Part shown: piece after piece, positions 1 to 9,408 of the stretch | Numbering within the stretch: the stretch's first letter is position 1 | Layout of the letters: each line of letters opens with the position of its first letter | Source: Planctomycetota bacterium | GTDB taxonomy: Bacteria > Planctomycetota > Phycisphaerae > UBA1845 | Length of the DNA: 64,000 bases | Assembly (NCBI GenBank): GCA_024276605.1 | Contig: JAJRWX010000087.1 | Coordinates: forward strand, 1-64,000 | Direction: 5' to 3' | Program-made: the position numbers and the translations under genes | Notes under the pieces: model-generated | The model's input: only the letters and a program-made list of their open reading frames with translations | Databases searched by the model: none | Told to the model about the DNA's origin: nothing

Positions 1-196
1 ACCCTTGCGGTTCGGCTAGGAGTTCCTGCCATCAAGGCCTCCACCGGGACTTTCACCCGGCAAGTCGCATCCCGGGTCGCTTTCGCTAACCGGTTAGCAG
101 CGCCAGGTCATGACGCTGCGCGTCATGCCTGACGCGCGCATAAAAAAACTCCCCTGGCTGGTGTCCCAGTCAACCAGAGGAGATCCCGCCTCGCAC
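1..196 (-). ncRNA. Group II intron, 5' part of domain I (truncated by window edge)
   Basis: On the minus strand the segment opens with GTGCG at 196-192, the conserved 5' end of bacterial group II introns. It continues with a GC-rich structured stretch that includes the intron-typical GCCGGGTGAAAGTCCCGG at about 45-62 and GCGAAAGCGACCC at about 76-88. A hexamer GCAAGG (3-8, minus) is exactly complementary to CCTTGC (199-204, minus) just outside the 5' boundary, a plausible EBS1-IBS1 pair, although it sits two bases from the exact junction. The reverse transcriptase/maturase and domains V-VI would lie to the left of the window. The identification rests on motif recognition; an unrelated structured RNA is possible. 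Confidence 0.6.
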
Positions 197-651
197 GTGC
201 AAGGAAGGTTCATGCAGTATAGCAAACGTCATGGCAAAGCCCTAGAAAAAACTACTAAATTACGAAAAAAAATTCGGTTCTTGCAAAAGAATAATGAGTT
301 ACCAACAAGGGGATGAAAGGTTGGACAGATGGCACTATTTCAATAGTATTATAGGACGTAACAATTCAACAAGCTATGAATCCATGGATTTTACCCGTTT
401 CACATTGAGATGGAATTCTTATTTATACAACGATCGGGCCACACCGCTGTTCTGTTGAAGGCGAGGCGACTGCCACATCGCCATTCCCACGTACTCTGTC
501 ATTCTCTCGAAAGTAGGAAACTAGCTGTGGTCCCATGTACATGCAACATGAAACTGGGTTCCCAATGACACGACAACGACAGTTATACCAATCCTAAACC
601 ACATTCCCTATCCACACGGTACGTTCGATACTCAAGCTCTCCGGTGGGGTA
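197..651. other. Intergenic region, no gene seen
   Basis: This stretch is AT-richer than its surroundings. It would be the 5' exon side of the group II intron on the minus strand. The open frame at 110-316 (plus) runs through the intron sequence, has no recognisable domain and ends in a Lys-rich low-complexity tail, so it is not accepted as a gene. No terminator, tRNA or promoter could be supported. Confidence 0.5.
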
Positions 652-1548
652 TTATTTAGGTTGCTGTAAACTTTTGTAGATGGCTTCCAACCAAGCATTG
701 GTTTTGATAAAGCCGCCCCCCCACTTATCCCACTCCGCTGGTAGGCCTGCATTCTTTATGTCTTCCAATGACTTGCCCCCTTGGATTTCCTTCCGCACGA
801 TATCAATGGTACCCAACAACATGGCGTGATAAGCCTTGAGATCATCCAGCGTCGAGATGGGGCCGTGTCCGGGGATAATCCGGACATCCTCTGGCAACTT
901 TTCGATAACGGTTGCCACGTTACGCGCTACCCCCACGACATGACCACCATGATCCAAATCTACGAAGGGGAACATCCCTGCGAACATCAGGTCTCCCATG
1001 TGTACGACATTCGACTTGGTAAAAAGTATCACGATGTCACCATCCGTATGCCCATGCGGTAAGTGCAACGCCTTAATTTCTTCGCCGTTGAAATGAATGG
1101 ATAAGGAATCATCAAAAGTTATGACCGGTAATGCTTGCTTCGGCAATGGACCAACCTCACGACCAAACAACAATTGCTTAGTAGCGAGTCGTGCTCGGAC
1201 GTTTGTGTGGGCAATAATCGAGGCATATTGACCAAACGCCTCGTTACTACCCGTATGATCCCCATGCCAGTGGGTATTGAGTAGATACTTGAGTTTCCCT
1301 TTATTTAACTTATCGAGCGCGGTTTGAATCTTTTCTGATAACGGTGCGAATTGATCATCGATCATTAACAGACCATCTAAGCCTGCACTGACGCCGATGT
1401 TACCACCTCGTCCTTCAAGCATATATATGTTACCCGCCACGTGATGTGTCTTTATGGTGATGCTTGAAAAGTCTTGTTGTGCATGGGCTTGACTGACACT
1501 GATAAAGCTCATGGCAACCATGCCCATAATCACGATGCGTGTATACAT
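652..1548 (-). CDS. Exported metallo-beta-lactamase-fold hydrolase
   Basis: This 298-residue protein has a signal peptide of about 24 residues ending AHA-Q, so it is likely periplasmic. The zinc-site motif HWHGDH lies at residues 93-98, followed downstream by a HGHTDGD segment, an HMGDLMF segment and a late PGHG, the expected order for the metallo-beta-lactamase fold. Family members include hydrolases and cyclase-like enzymes; the substrate cannot be read from the sequence, and resistance to beta-lactams should not be assumed. A strong ribosome site AGGAGA lies eight bases before the ATG at 1548. It is a single gene with no operon partner. Confidence 0.9.
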   Translation of the reverse strand: MYTRIVIMGMVAMSFISVSQAHAQQDFSSITIKTHHVAGNIYMLEGRGGNIGVSAGLDGLLMIDDQFAPLSEKIQTALDKLNKGKLKYLLNTHWHGDHTGSNEAFGQYASIIAHTNVRARLATKQLLFGREVGPLPKQALPVITFDDSLSIHFNGEEIKALHLPHGHTDGDIVILFTKSNVVHMGDLMFAGMFPFVDLDHGGHVVGVARNVATVIEKLPEDVRIIPGHGPISTLDDLKAYHAMLLGTIDIVRKEIQGGKSLEDIKNAGLPAEWDKWGGGFIKTNAWLEAIYKSLQQPK

Positions 1549-1639
1549 ACTTTATTCTCCTGATGATGGATTTCGATACTGGCCCTACCTGATTGGTATA
1601 TTAATCAGTTCGCAACGTTTGGATAGTCGGGAAAGCAGT

Positions 1640-1680
1640 ACAGGGTAGAACGCGGGGGAGGGACCCGCATCCTACCCTGT
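1640..1680. repeat. Nested perfect hairpin
   Basis: A 9-bp outer stem (ACAGGGTAG with CTACCCTGT) encloses a 5-bp inner stem (GCGGG with CCCGC). It lies between the acetyltransferase gene and the metallo-hydrolase gene. No U-tract follows on either strand, so it is not called a classical terminator; it may be a palindromic repeat or an RNA-stabilising hairpin. Confidence 0.6.
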
Positions 1681-1842
1681 GTGGAGGTAAGGAACAGTGT
1701 CTTATTCCAGTCACTATATTATACGCCAGCCGAGACGTTTGGTTGTATCTTGTTTGTCACACATTGCGTAGATGGGTTATCCGCCTCAATCATGATGTCG
1801 TATAAGCCCATGCAGATTCGACTATTTGTGGGGTTTTACGCC

Positions 1843-2688
1843 TTAACCGATAGCACCGTTAGCCATAGCAAAGATTTGACCCGACGGCTGACGGACGTTT
1901 GCTGACAATATCATACGAAAACTTGCAGGGGTCCGCTGCATCTCAAGGGTCTCGTATAGCGCAATAGCGAGTGCATTTGAGGCGAGTACGCCCACGGTAA
2001 ACGCCGTCGTATCGTCATAGTATTGCGCAAGCGAAGCGATGATCGACTTTGCGATGGCTGCATCCGTAGCCACAATAGGCCCCAATCGCACACCGCCGTC
2101 ATATAACCAGGTCATACCGTAACCCAAGATGTTTCCTGCCTCTCGGATCAGACAGCTTTTGTTTGCATACTGTAACATGAGTGTCAGCATAGCCTTTCGA
2201 TCATCACCAACATGTTGGCGGTCAAAATCCGCAAGGTCCGCCAAGTCGGATGGTTCTACCGGGCGAGGTCGTTGGTCACCAACAATCGACCGTAGTCTGC
2301 CGGCATACCGTAGTGAATCGTTCACAGCAGTAAAACCAAGTCGCTGATACAGTTTGATCCCCGGTGGATCGGCATCTAGCCATATACATTCAATCCCCTT
2401 GTTTCTGATATGCTGGATCGCACGGTTCATCAAGGATTCGCCCAGGCCTCGATAGCGATAGTCAGGCGATACAATAAGGTGGCCAATCCACGCGGTCGCT
2501 GCATAACAGGTTGTCGTAACCAGACCGATGGGTTCACTACCCTGCTGCGCGATAAACGCGCCGTCGGGATCATGCGCAAGGCACAGCTCAAAAGCCTCGC
2601 GCGGTACGCCCCACCCTTCACGTGAAGTTTGACGTAACGCGAAGTCGATGTCGCTCACTAACATCGTTCTTAAGGATAGGTTGCTCAT
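1843..2688 (-). CDS. Tandem GNAT-family N-acetyltransferase
   Basis: A 281-residue protein. The N-terminal half (about residues 5-130) is a GNAT domain with the acetyl-CoA-binding region V-x-P-x-Y-R-Y-R-G-L-G-E near residues 75-85. The C-terminal half resembles the second, degenerate acetyltransferase domain found in YitH-like proteins (GNAT plus GNAT_C), including a conserved YGM/GPIVA segment. The acceptor substrate is unknown. It starts 20 bases after the UPF0173 hydrolase gene in the same direction, so the two probably form a transcription unit. Confidence 0.85.
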   Translation of the reverse strand: MSNLSLRTMLVSDIDFALRQTSREGWGVPREAFELCLAHDPDGAFIAQQGSEPIGLVTTTCYAATAWIGHLIVSPDYRYRGLGESLMNRAIQHIRNKGIECIWLDADPPGIKLYQRLGFTAVNDSLRYAGRLRSIVGDQRPRPVEPSDLADLADFDRQHVGDDRKAMLTLMLQYANKSCLIREAGNILGYGMTWLYDGGVRLGPIVATDAAIAKSIIASLAQYYDDTTAFTVGVLASNALAIALYETLEMQRTPASFRMILSANVRQPSGQIFAMANGAIG

Positions 2689-2708
2689 GATATGACCAGC
2701 TCAAAAGT

Positions 2709-3455
2709 TTACGATGAATGCCTGGCCGCGCGCGTCAGACCCTGTGCGGTCCAGCTTACCGGTTCGCCAATGGGTAACACAAACAATTTTTCTTGAAGAT
2801 TAGTCGATAGTGCCGACCGGAATTCATCCGCTGATTGCGCCAACATCGGGAACGTTTTGTAATGGCAAGGAATGATGGTAGTCGGGTTGAGCATTTCAGC
2901 GGCTAAGGCAGCCCCTTTGGCGCCCATGGTGAAGTGGTCACCGATGGGGAGTATACAAATATCAGGAGCAAAAAGTTGTGCGATGAATTTCATGTCGCCG
3001 AACACATCCGTATCGCCCGCATGGTAAATGGAGGCTAAGCCATCCATCGCCACAACCAATCCGTTGGGCATACCCGCGTACATGGGGCCTTGGGGCGTGT
3101 CGATACTAGAAGCATGACAGGCTTGGGTTAGCGAAACGCGCAATCCATCCACGGATTGTGTTCCGCCGGTACCCATTTGACCATATCGCCCTCGGCCTAA
3201 CGTCTTTTGCAGGGCATTGCATAGATCAAAGTTTCCAATGACTAGCGGATCAAACGATCCGATTAACGAATCCACTTCCCCTATATGATCGCCATGGCCA
3301 TGGGTCAGTAAGATCAGGTCGCAACGTTCGATTTTTTTTAATGATGGCGGGCAAGCAGGATTTTCCGCAAGCCATGGATCGATTAACACGACGCGCTGAT
3401 CGGGTAGCGTGAGTTGAAATGTTGAATGTCCAAGATACATGATGTTGGCTGACAT
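2709..3455 (-). CDS. UPF0173-family metal-dependent hydrolase
   Basis: A 248-residue cytoplasmic metallo-beta-lactamase-fold protein. It shows LGHSTF at the N-terminus, the zinc motif THGHGDHIGE near residues 51-60, YHAGDTDVF mid-protein and CHYKTFP near the end, all hallmarks of the UPF0173 (YtkL-type) family. The physiological substrate is not established for the family. AAAGGAG lies nine bases before the ATG. It is first in a two-gene unit with the acetyltransferase. Confidence 0.92.
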   Translation of the reverse strand: MSANIMYLGHSTFQLTLPDQRVVLIDPWLAENPACPPSLKKIERCDLILLTHGHGDHIGEVDSLIGSFDPLVIGNFDLCNALQKTLGRGRYGQMGTGGTQSVDGLRVSLTQACHASSIDTPQGPMYAGMPNGLVVAMDGLASIYHAGDTDVFGDMKFIAQLFAPDICILPIGDHFTMGAKGAALAAEMLNPTTIIPCHYKTFPMLAQSADEFRSALSTNLQEKLFVLPIGEPVSWTAQGLTRAARHSS

Positions 3456-3630
3456 GATGTGTGCTCCTTTACTTTACCTTGTCTGAGTAATGGCTCTTGT
3501 AGGGCAAACAGCCCCACGAATAACATGCTGGATCTTTACATCCGTGCAGGCTTAACAACGGATTGTATCAAACGAATAAACATCGTGTAAGACCTTGCAC
3601 CAATTGTGCAAGGGTGGGTTTGATTGAGTA

Positions 3631-4995
3631 CTAGTTCTTTGGGGAAACGGATAGGACGCGTTTGTCGATACCGATCACCGGGGGACTGCCTACGAAGATC
3701 GGGGAGCCGTCGCTTAGCCGCTCCGACTCGACGGGTGGCGGGAAGACCCAGACTGTGCGTACGGATTGCGGAGTCCCTATTGGGTCCAAGATATCAGTCA
3801 ACACAATCTCCTGATCGAGCGTGAGAAAGGCCTCGACTTCATCCGGACTGGCGCCGGTCTTTACGCGGCGATTGGTCACTTCATAAATCGCGCCGTTAAC
3901 CTCATCAATAAACATAGTCCCCCGCTGGAAGAAATCCGCTACGAACGAAGCCGTGGTGACGTTGGTCGTATTTACCTCAACCACCGTGGGCACGCCAACC
4001 CGATCATCTTCGGTGGGTGCCAACGGATTGGCTAGGTCGTTGGGGACATAAATCTGTACCCGCCAGGGAGTTGGCAACATGACATCCTCAGTTTCGGGCA
4101 GCGCAATCGGCGGGATAGGCGTCGGGTCATACGGAATCGGTGCAAAATCGGGGTCTTGCTGGGCATAACGCATACGCACACGAGATCGCTTGACGGTAGC
4201 ATAGTACATATCAAACTCCCGCGCGCGTGCTAAGAACGCGGGGCAACCGAGGTTAGACTGAGGAGGTTCTAAGCACTCGGATTCAGCATCGTCATTTGTG
4301 AATGGGTCTGGATTGGGTAGGGGTTTGAGCAGACGATGGAAGGCTACCCATGCAAAACGCCTGGATGCCAAAGTGTCATCCCATTTGGGATCGTCATCAA
4401 CAAACTCGCCAGTCGCGGGATCAACATTTTCACGTAGTGGTAGCGGTGGATAGACGCGCTGCTCAAAGCGAATCTGGGGATGACCAAAACCAGTGATAAA
4501 AAAATATTTCGCTGAACCTAATATGTTTGACGGATCCACGCCTTCCAATTTATAAGGAGGACTTAGTGCCGCACTAGCGTCATCCCGCGGAGGATAGAAA
4601 CTTCGTGGACTGACCAATAAGTTTTCCATGTGTAGCAAATGAACGCGCTGGTCGGGATAAGCGAGATAATTCCCCACAATCGACGGGTCTTCTACCAAGT
4701 CACCGGCAAAACTGCTGGCACTAAACAAGGATGTCACATCCGGCGAAGTCACATGAAGTAAAAGTTTCAACGTGGTATGGGCCGACTCCGTAGCTGCATT
4801 TTGCGATGTAAACTCAGATAAGTTTCGCGCACGCTGCCAGGCGATGGGGAACATGGTAGCCATCATCACCAGCCCAAAACCCAAAATCGCGATGGCGATC
4901 ATGATTTCAACCAGGGAAAAAGCAACGTGCATACTGCGCGCACGACCACGCATGATCGGTTTGCGATGAGCAAATTGGCCGGTCCGCAAAGTCAT
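3631..4995 (-). CDS. Large PilV-like pseudopilin, cluster I
   Basis: About 454 residues. After a short basic leader comes the prepilin signature AFSLVEIMIAIAILGFG, with the conserved Glu at +5 and Ala instead of Gly at -1. The rest is a large soluble domain with no recognised fold. The start at 4995 is preferred over 5043 because its ATG overlaps the stop of the preceding gene as ATGA, a translational-coupling arrangement. It is the last of five pseudopilins behind PilB/PilT/PilB/PilC. The leader and hydrophobic segment resemble PilV/GspI minor pilins, but the length is far above the usual 150-200 residues. It is probably a minor or tip subunit. Confidence 0.88.
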   Translation of the reverse strand: MTLRTGQFAHRKPIMRGRARSMHVAFSLVEIMIAIAILGFGLVMMATMFPIAWQRARNLSEFTSQNAATESAHTTLKLLLHVTSPDVTSLFSASSFAGDLVEDPSIVGNYLAYPDQRVHLLHMENLLVSPRSFYPPRDDASAALSPPYKLEGVDPSNILGSAKYFFITGFGHPQIRFEQRVYPPLPLRENVDPATGEFVDDDPKWDDTLASRRFAWVAFHRLLKPLPNPDPFTNDDAESECLEPPQSNLGCPAFLARAREFDMYYATVKRSRVRMRYAQQDPDFAPIPYDPTPIPPIALPETEDVMLPTPWRVQIYVPNDLANPLAPTEDDRVGVPTVVEVNTTNVTTASFVADFFQRGTMFIDEVNGAIYEVTNRRVKTGASPDEVEAFLTLDQEIVLTDILDPIGTPQSVRTVWVFPPPVESERLSDGSPIFVGSPPVIGIDKRVLSVSPKN

Positions 4996-5966
4996 GGCGC
5001 CAGGTTCTCCTCCAGCGGGCCACGCACGATTGCGCCGGTCCATCGGTTGACGTAAAAAGGTTGGCCTGTGCGCAGCAAAAAATTTCTCGCCTCAACGGCG
5101 AGTGACGGGTCGATCGTTAATTCACGAAAGGCCGCATCATTATAGACAATGAGGCCGTCAACGGATGGAAAATTGATCGCTATATCATCAAGGTCTGTAA
5201 GCAGATAGGGAATCTTTTCCGGTGGGTCTGTTGGGTCAATGTTGACGACCGTATCCTGCTGGGTGTGACGCTTTTCAATATCGGGTTTGTCATCGGCTTT
5301 ATCATACGAAATAAGTAAGCCGGTCACATCACCGAAACCATCTAGGGAACGATCTTCGTCCAGGATGAGCACATCACGACGGATCAGTAACTGTCCCTGT
5401 TTGGAGTAAATCATGGTAAAGAAATTGCGGTGTCGCTGCCCTTGATTGATACCGGAAGGTGTGGGTTGTTCAATGTCCACGTTGTTGGCTAATTCGCTAG
5501 CGCTGAATGTGTAAGTATCATCACCGAGGGCTGTACCGGGAGGATTCACGACATACCTGGGTACGGCGCGGATGGGCGCAGTAAACGAATACGTTCGATC
5601 GGCGTTTACACGAAAGACATCTTGCCAGGCGATGTTGCCGGCGTTTACAGCATCTTTTTCGATAGCCACGATGCGCTGCACGCCGTCGCTGGAAACGTAA
5701 AAGAAAAGTCCACTTTCCAACCCGCTACTGCGCTGCGCCTGTGATCGCGCCGTAGACAACAACCCGCGCAAGATATTCTCCGCATCAGCGAGCTTGCGGT
5801 TTTCCCACATCGCTGTCGCACTTGGTAAAATGAAAGTAACAATGGTGATGATGATGGCAATCACAATGGCTAATTCGATCAGCGTGAATGCGCGTACCGC
5901 TGACTTGGCCATGCGGCATGGGCATGACTTACAATTAACCTGCATGGCTACTTGGTTACGCATCAT
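4992..5966 (-). CDS. Large pseudopilin (GspH/PulG-like), cluster I
   Basis: 324 residues. The N-terminal leader contains several Met and Cys residues, then RAFTLIELAIVIAIIITIV, the prepilin N-terminal helix with Glu at +5 and Ala at -1. A Met just before AKSAVRA (about residue 19) is an alternative start that would give a typical short leader. The C-terminal ~270 residues form an unrecognised globular domain. The start codon overlaps the upstream stop by one base (TAATG) and the stop overlaps the next start (ATGA), so the gene is translationally embedded in the pseudopilin operon. Confidence 0.88.
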   Translation of the reverse strand: MMRNQVAMQVNCKSCPCRMAKSAVRAFTLIELAIVIAIIITIVTFILPSATAMWENRKLADAENILRGLLSTARSQAQRSSGLESGLFFYVSSDGVQRIVAIEKDAVNAGNIAWQDVFRVNADRTYSFTAPIRAVPRYVVNPPGTALGDDTYTFSASELANNVDIEQPTPSGINQGQRHRNFFTMIYSKQGQLLIRRDVLILDEDRSLDGFGDVTGLLISYDKADDKPDIEKRHTQQDTVVNIDPTDPPEKIPYLLTDLDDIAINFPSVDGLIVYNDAAFRELTIDPSLAVEARNFLLRTGQPFYVNRWTGAIVRGPLEENLAP

Positions 5967-7018
5967 TACGGTCCGTGTGGGCCTAATCCAGCGCGAAGTT
6001 TTTCACGCAACGCGTCCTCTGGATAAACATTGTCGTCGTTAAGTGGGTTGTCAATCTTAAAATCTTCCATCCAATCGACCACCATTGAAGCTGTAGGCGA
6101 ATCAGTGAACACTTCTTTGGTAAGCTGTTCGCGACCATTCGCCCCCCAGGAAAAGACCACTGGCTGACCACCGTTTAGCTGAACCATGTCGGTAGCGGCG
6201 TGATTCCAGTCTGGATGATTGGAAGAAGGTACGTTAGCTACACTGGTATTATGGTCATAGTCTCGTTCATTCATATAGCCAATCGGCACGTCCCAGTTAT
6301 CCACGATGTAGCGAATTTGCAGGTCCTGGTCCGGCGTCCACATACCGTCACCATCGCGATCAAGAAATTGAACCGGCGTGGGTATGGTCGATGAGGGGTC
6401 CAGCGCTCCCGCTGAGCGATTGCCTTCCGCGATTCCATCAAGCATCACTTTTGATTCGGTGCCATATAATTCAATGGCTAATACCATGGCCGCTAAGTCT
6501 CGATGTTCAAACTCCGGAGCGATCAGCGAGTCTGCATCGCGGTAACGATTCATAGCTACCCCATAAGTGCTGCCCGCAGAAACGCTTGGCACCACGGTGT
6601 ATCCTACCGGTGCCAGTGTTCTGGGTGACAGTGGTCCGCCTGCAGGTCCACTGCCCGGCAATCCTGCGCCAGTAAACACTTCCAATTCGTCGGGGGGGTA
6701 TAGATCATAACGATCTTTGTATAATCGGGGCGAAGCGGGATCACCCTGGCGAGAGATAATCATAATGCCGGGGTTTTCCTTTCGTTCGAGCTTGAATTGT
6801 TCAAGTATGTCGCGTACCACCACCAATACCGATTGGGTCTGCATGGTGCGCGATTGGTTAATCAGTTTAGGGCCGCCGACAAAGATGGCAGAGATAAGAA
6901 TAATAATGAGCGTCACGACAACGACTAACTCGATCAGCGTGAACGCCCGCCGCCCGCCATAAGCCTTCGCGGAGTTGACGAATCCAGGCCGGTGATGAGT
7001 GACGTTGTGCCGACACAT
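5966..7018 (-). CDS. Large pseudopilin, cluster I
   Basis: 350 residues with a 25-residue basic leader and the prepilin helix RAFTLIELVVVVTLIIILIS. A DRDGDGMWTPDQD segment lies mid-protein and looks like a calcium-loop/EF-hand-like acidic loop; similar acidic loops stabilise type II secretion pseudopilins. The gene follows its neighbour directly (its ATG begins at the base after that gene's TAG), with GAGGA about nine bases upstream. It is one of the five consecutive pseudopilins of cluster I; its exact subunit role is not assignable. Confidence 0.88.
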   Translation of the reverse strand: MCRHNVTHHRPGFVNSAKAYGGRRAFTLIELVVVVTLIIILISAIFVGGPKLINQSRTMQTQSVLVVVRDILEQFKLERKENPGIMIISRQGDPASPRLYKDRYDLYPPDELEVFTGAGLPGSGPAGGPLSPRTLAPVGYTVVPSVSAGSTYGVAMNRYRDADSLIAPEFEHRDLAAMVLAIELYGTESKVMLDGIAEGNRSAGALDPSSTIPTPVQFLDRDGDGMWTPDQDLQIRYIVDNWDVPIGYMNERDYDHNTSVANVPSSNHPDWNHAATDMVQLNGGQPVVFSWGANGREQLTKEVFTDSPTASMVVDWMEDFKIDNPLNDDNVYPEDALREKLRAGLGPHGP

Positions 7019-8047
7019 CTAGTAAGTTCCTCGTGTCCAGTTGATGACGTCATCTTCATTGCCGTATACACCGTCAGACCCGGCACTGATTAACAGGTAG
7101 GAGTCTTTCCGATAAGGTTCGTGGGTTGTCGTCACAGCTGTGTTTTGGATATAGCGGGCAAAGCTGTCGTCGAACTTGACATCCTCCTGCACATTCTCTG
7201 TCGGCAGCGGCACATCCGCCTTCGCAATCAGAGAATAGGCACCGGAAGTTCCTTGCGCACCACCGCCAAAGTCAACGCCTGCATAAGTCAGTACGCCATT
7301 ACGTGTGCCGGTGAAAATACTATTGTCTTCTTGGCGATAGATGCCGGGTTTTGTGTCCGCCGCGATCATCCGCCGGCTGGCCCGACTGGCTTTGTAATAG
7401 AGGATAGGTCGATCCCATGCATCGATGAATAACGGAATATCTTTTGTTCCGGTGTTTGCCGGCGCATCATTCCAGACCAATATCACGCCGTCATCAAGCA
7501 GTTGTTGCGGGGTGCGCACCTGTTTGGTTTTCATATCGTCATCGACAAAACCAACCGCTCCGGAGGGATACCGCGCCCGCAAGGCCTCGCCGGTGGACAC
7601 ATCCACTTCATACGCGCCCTTCACGCCCGCATGCATATCGTCCGACCATTTGCCGTCGCGGTTGAAATCGCGAAAACCGGTTGTACCTCGTAAATCTGCA
7701 CCAACCAACGCCATGGCTAATAGCTGTGCACCGGACACATCCGTGGTCGGTTCACCGGAAACCGTTTTGGATGTGGGGTCTGCGATTTTATGACGCTTAT
7801 CACCGGAACCCGCATCCGTAGACGACGGTGGTAGTGACCCGCCGACGGTAGCATCCACCTGGAATAAGTTGATGGCATTATCGAGTGCGGTGTACTGCGC
7901 CGTCGTGGCTGTCACCTTAACGGCATTTCGAATAGCGCTGACTCCGGGAATCAGCAAACTAATGAGAATCGCGATAATTGAAATCACCACGAGCAACTCT
8001 ATCATGGAAAATGCCGTAATCCGGTGCCGGCCCCGATGTTTGTTCAT
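7019..8047 (-). CDS. Large pseudopilin, cluster I
   Basis: About 342 residues, with prepilin signature TAFSMIELLVVISIIAILIS near the N-terminus. The globular part includes an FRDFNRDGKWSDD acidic loop and ends with ISAGSDGVYGNEDDVINW, a C-terminal motif shared with the next pseudopilin (MSPGADSIWGTGDDVTNF). The two genes are therefore probably duplicates. The ATG at 8047 is preferred over the in-frame TTG at 8065 because AAGGA lies seven bases upstream of it. Located in the cluster I pilin operon. Confidence 0.9.
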   Translation of the reverse strand: MNKHRGRHRITAFSMIELLVVISIIAILISLLIPGVSAIRNAVKVTATTAQYTALDNAINLFQVDATVGGSLPPSSTDAGSGDKRHKIADPTSKTVSGEPTTDVSGAQLLAMALVGADLRGTTGFRDFNRDGKWSDDMHAGVKGAYEVDVSTGEALRARYPSGAVGFVDDDMKTKQVRTPQQLLDDGVILVWNDAPANTGTKDIPLFIDAWDRPILYYKASRASRRMIAADTKPGIYRQEDNSIFTGTRNGVLTYAGVDFGGGAQGTSGAYSLIAKADVPLPTENVQEDVKFDDSFARYIQNTAVTTTHEPYRKDSYLLISAGSDGVYGNEDDVINWTRGTY

Positions 8048-8086
8048 ATCTTTATTCCTTGCCAAGATGCGTGTCTACCTATCCGT

Positions 8087-9223
8087 CTACTGACCTGTGG
8101 TCAGAGGAAAGTTCGTTACGTCATCGCCCGTACCCCAGATGCTATCCGCACCGGGGGACATCAACAGATAGCTATCCGGATTAGCCGGTCGCAAAGGCGT
8201 TGCTGGTTCAATGGTACGTGGAGGGCTTGATTGTTTCATGTCATCAAACTGTCGCAACTGTGAACGATCCATAATAAAACGAGCAAAAGTAAAGGTTGAA
8301 GCATCATTCTTGTCGGGTAGCTTAGCTATTTCTTGGGCGTCCAACGTATTGCCCGGATAAGAAATCGCATGACCATCCGCACTACGCTTGATTTGCCAAC
8401 CTCGTTCGTCGTCGTGCCCGGTGAAACCTTCATTGTCTTTATGGAAGTAATAAGGCGTACCCGCCTCTTGAATACCTCCCGTAAATATATTGTCCTTCGT
8501 GCGCTGCTCAGCTACGAGGTTCTTTCCACTCGCACCCGCATTAGCGGCGTAATAAAGAATAGGTTGACCGAACGCGTCCGTAATGACCGGTAACCTTTTC
8601 ATTTTGTCCCAATCGGGAAACAAATCCAGATTGGGTATGCCGCTGAGGTCTTCAGTTGCAGTAAGGTTCATATCGTCCGGATTTAAGTACAACGGCTTGC
8701 GAGGAAGCGGCTTACCATCCTTTAGCGGATCAGGCAGGTACCATTTGAATGGCTCCTTGTGAATGCCCGCTCGTTTGGTGATACCGCGCTTGCTGACATA
8801 GCCTTGCTGATCCACACCGACCAACATAGCCGGTAACCAGTGTGCACCGTAAACCCCACGTACGGCGGTAGGTTCGTTGGGTATGAATGGAAATCGCGAT
8901 TCGATCTTGTCGGGATCCAACCCCGTATATCCCGGTATCGGCGGGTGAACGGCTGAGGGGGGATAGCCGTTGGTCTGACGAAAATCCCTTTCGTTATCGT
9001 TTTTGAACAGATCCAGTCCCGCTTCTATCGAGCGAATCATCGCAGCGGTGGCCGTCTTCTTGGCTGAATCTCTTGCACCGCTCAGTGCGGGGATGAGGAT
9101 GGCCATGAGTACCGAGATGATAAACATCACCGTCAACAACTCGATAATCGTAAACGCCGGCGACGGTAGAGTAGACGGGTTGCGATGTTTAGTATATCGC
9201 CGATAGCGAGCATACGGTTTCAT
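8087..9223 (-). CDS. Large pseudopilin, first of the cluster I pilin operon
   Basis: About 378 residues, prepilin motif PAFTIIELLTVMFIISVLMA after a 24-residue basic leader. The C-terminal segment LLMSPGADSIWGTGDDVTNF is related to that of the next gene and is common in large planctomycete pseudopilins. The ATG at 9223 is chosen over the upstream candidate at 9280 because GGAGTG lies nine bases before it. A gap of about 185 bases separates it from the PilC gene, so it may have its own promoter; none could be read with confidence. Confidence 0.9.
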   Translation of the reverse strand: MKPYARYRRYTKHRNPSTLPSPAFTIIELLTVMFIISVLMAILIPALSGARDSAKKTATAAMIRSIEAGLDLFKNDNERDFRQTNGYPPSAVHPPIPGYTGLDPDKIESRFPFIPNEPTAVRGVYGAHWLPAMLVGVDQQGYVSKRGITKRAGIHKEPFKWYLPDPLKDGKPLPRKPLYLNPDDMNLTATEDLSGIPNLDLFPDWDKMKRLPVITDAFGQPILYYAANAGASGKNLVAEQRTKDNIFTGGIQEAGTPYYFHKDNEGFTGHDDERGWQIKRSADGHAISYPGNTLDAQEIAKLPDKNDASTFTFARFIMDRSQLRQFDDMKQSSPPRTIEPATPLRPANPDSYLLMSPGADSIWGTGDDVTNFPLTTGQ

Positions 9224-9408
9224 GATCAAACACTCCATAGGCCAATGCGTATCCCATTGCGCCTGCCTTGCGGGGCGCAAACCCCAACCCTACGCAGACC
9301 GGACATCTATATTATAGGCACGTAACCCCTGTTACAACTTTGCCCGATCAGCCATTTCCCCCCGAAAAGGCTGCTGCGCTCAACGTCGCCATACAACGGT
9401 AAAACGTC

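Noticed and set aside
110-316. Small plus-strand gene next to the left edge
   Set aside because: Its first part translates the reverse strand of the group II intron and the rest is low complexity.
781-1062. Plus-strand open frame inside the metallo-beta-lactamase gene
   Set aside because: It is antisense to a gene with clear motifs and has no recognisable domain of its own.
1640-1680. Calling the nested hairpin a terminator
   Set aside because: There is no T-run on either strand after the stem.
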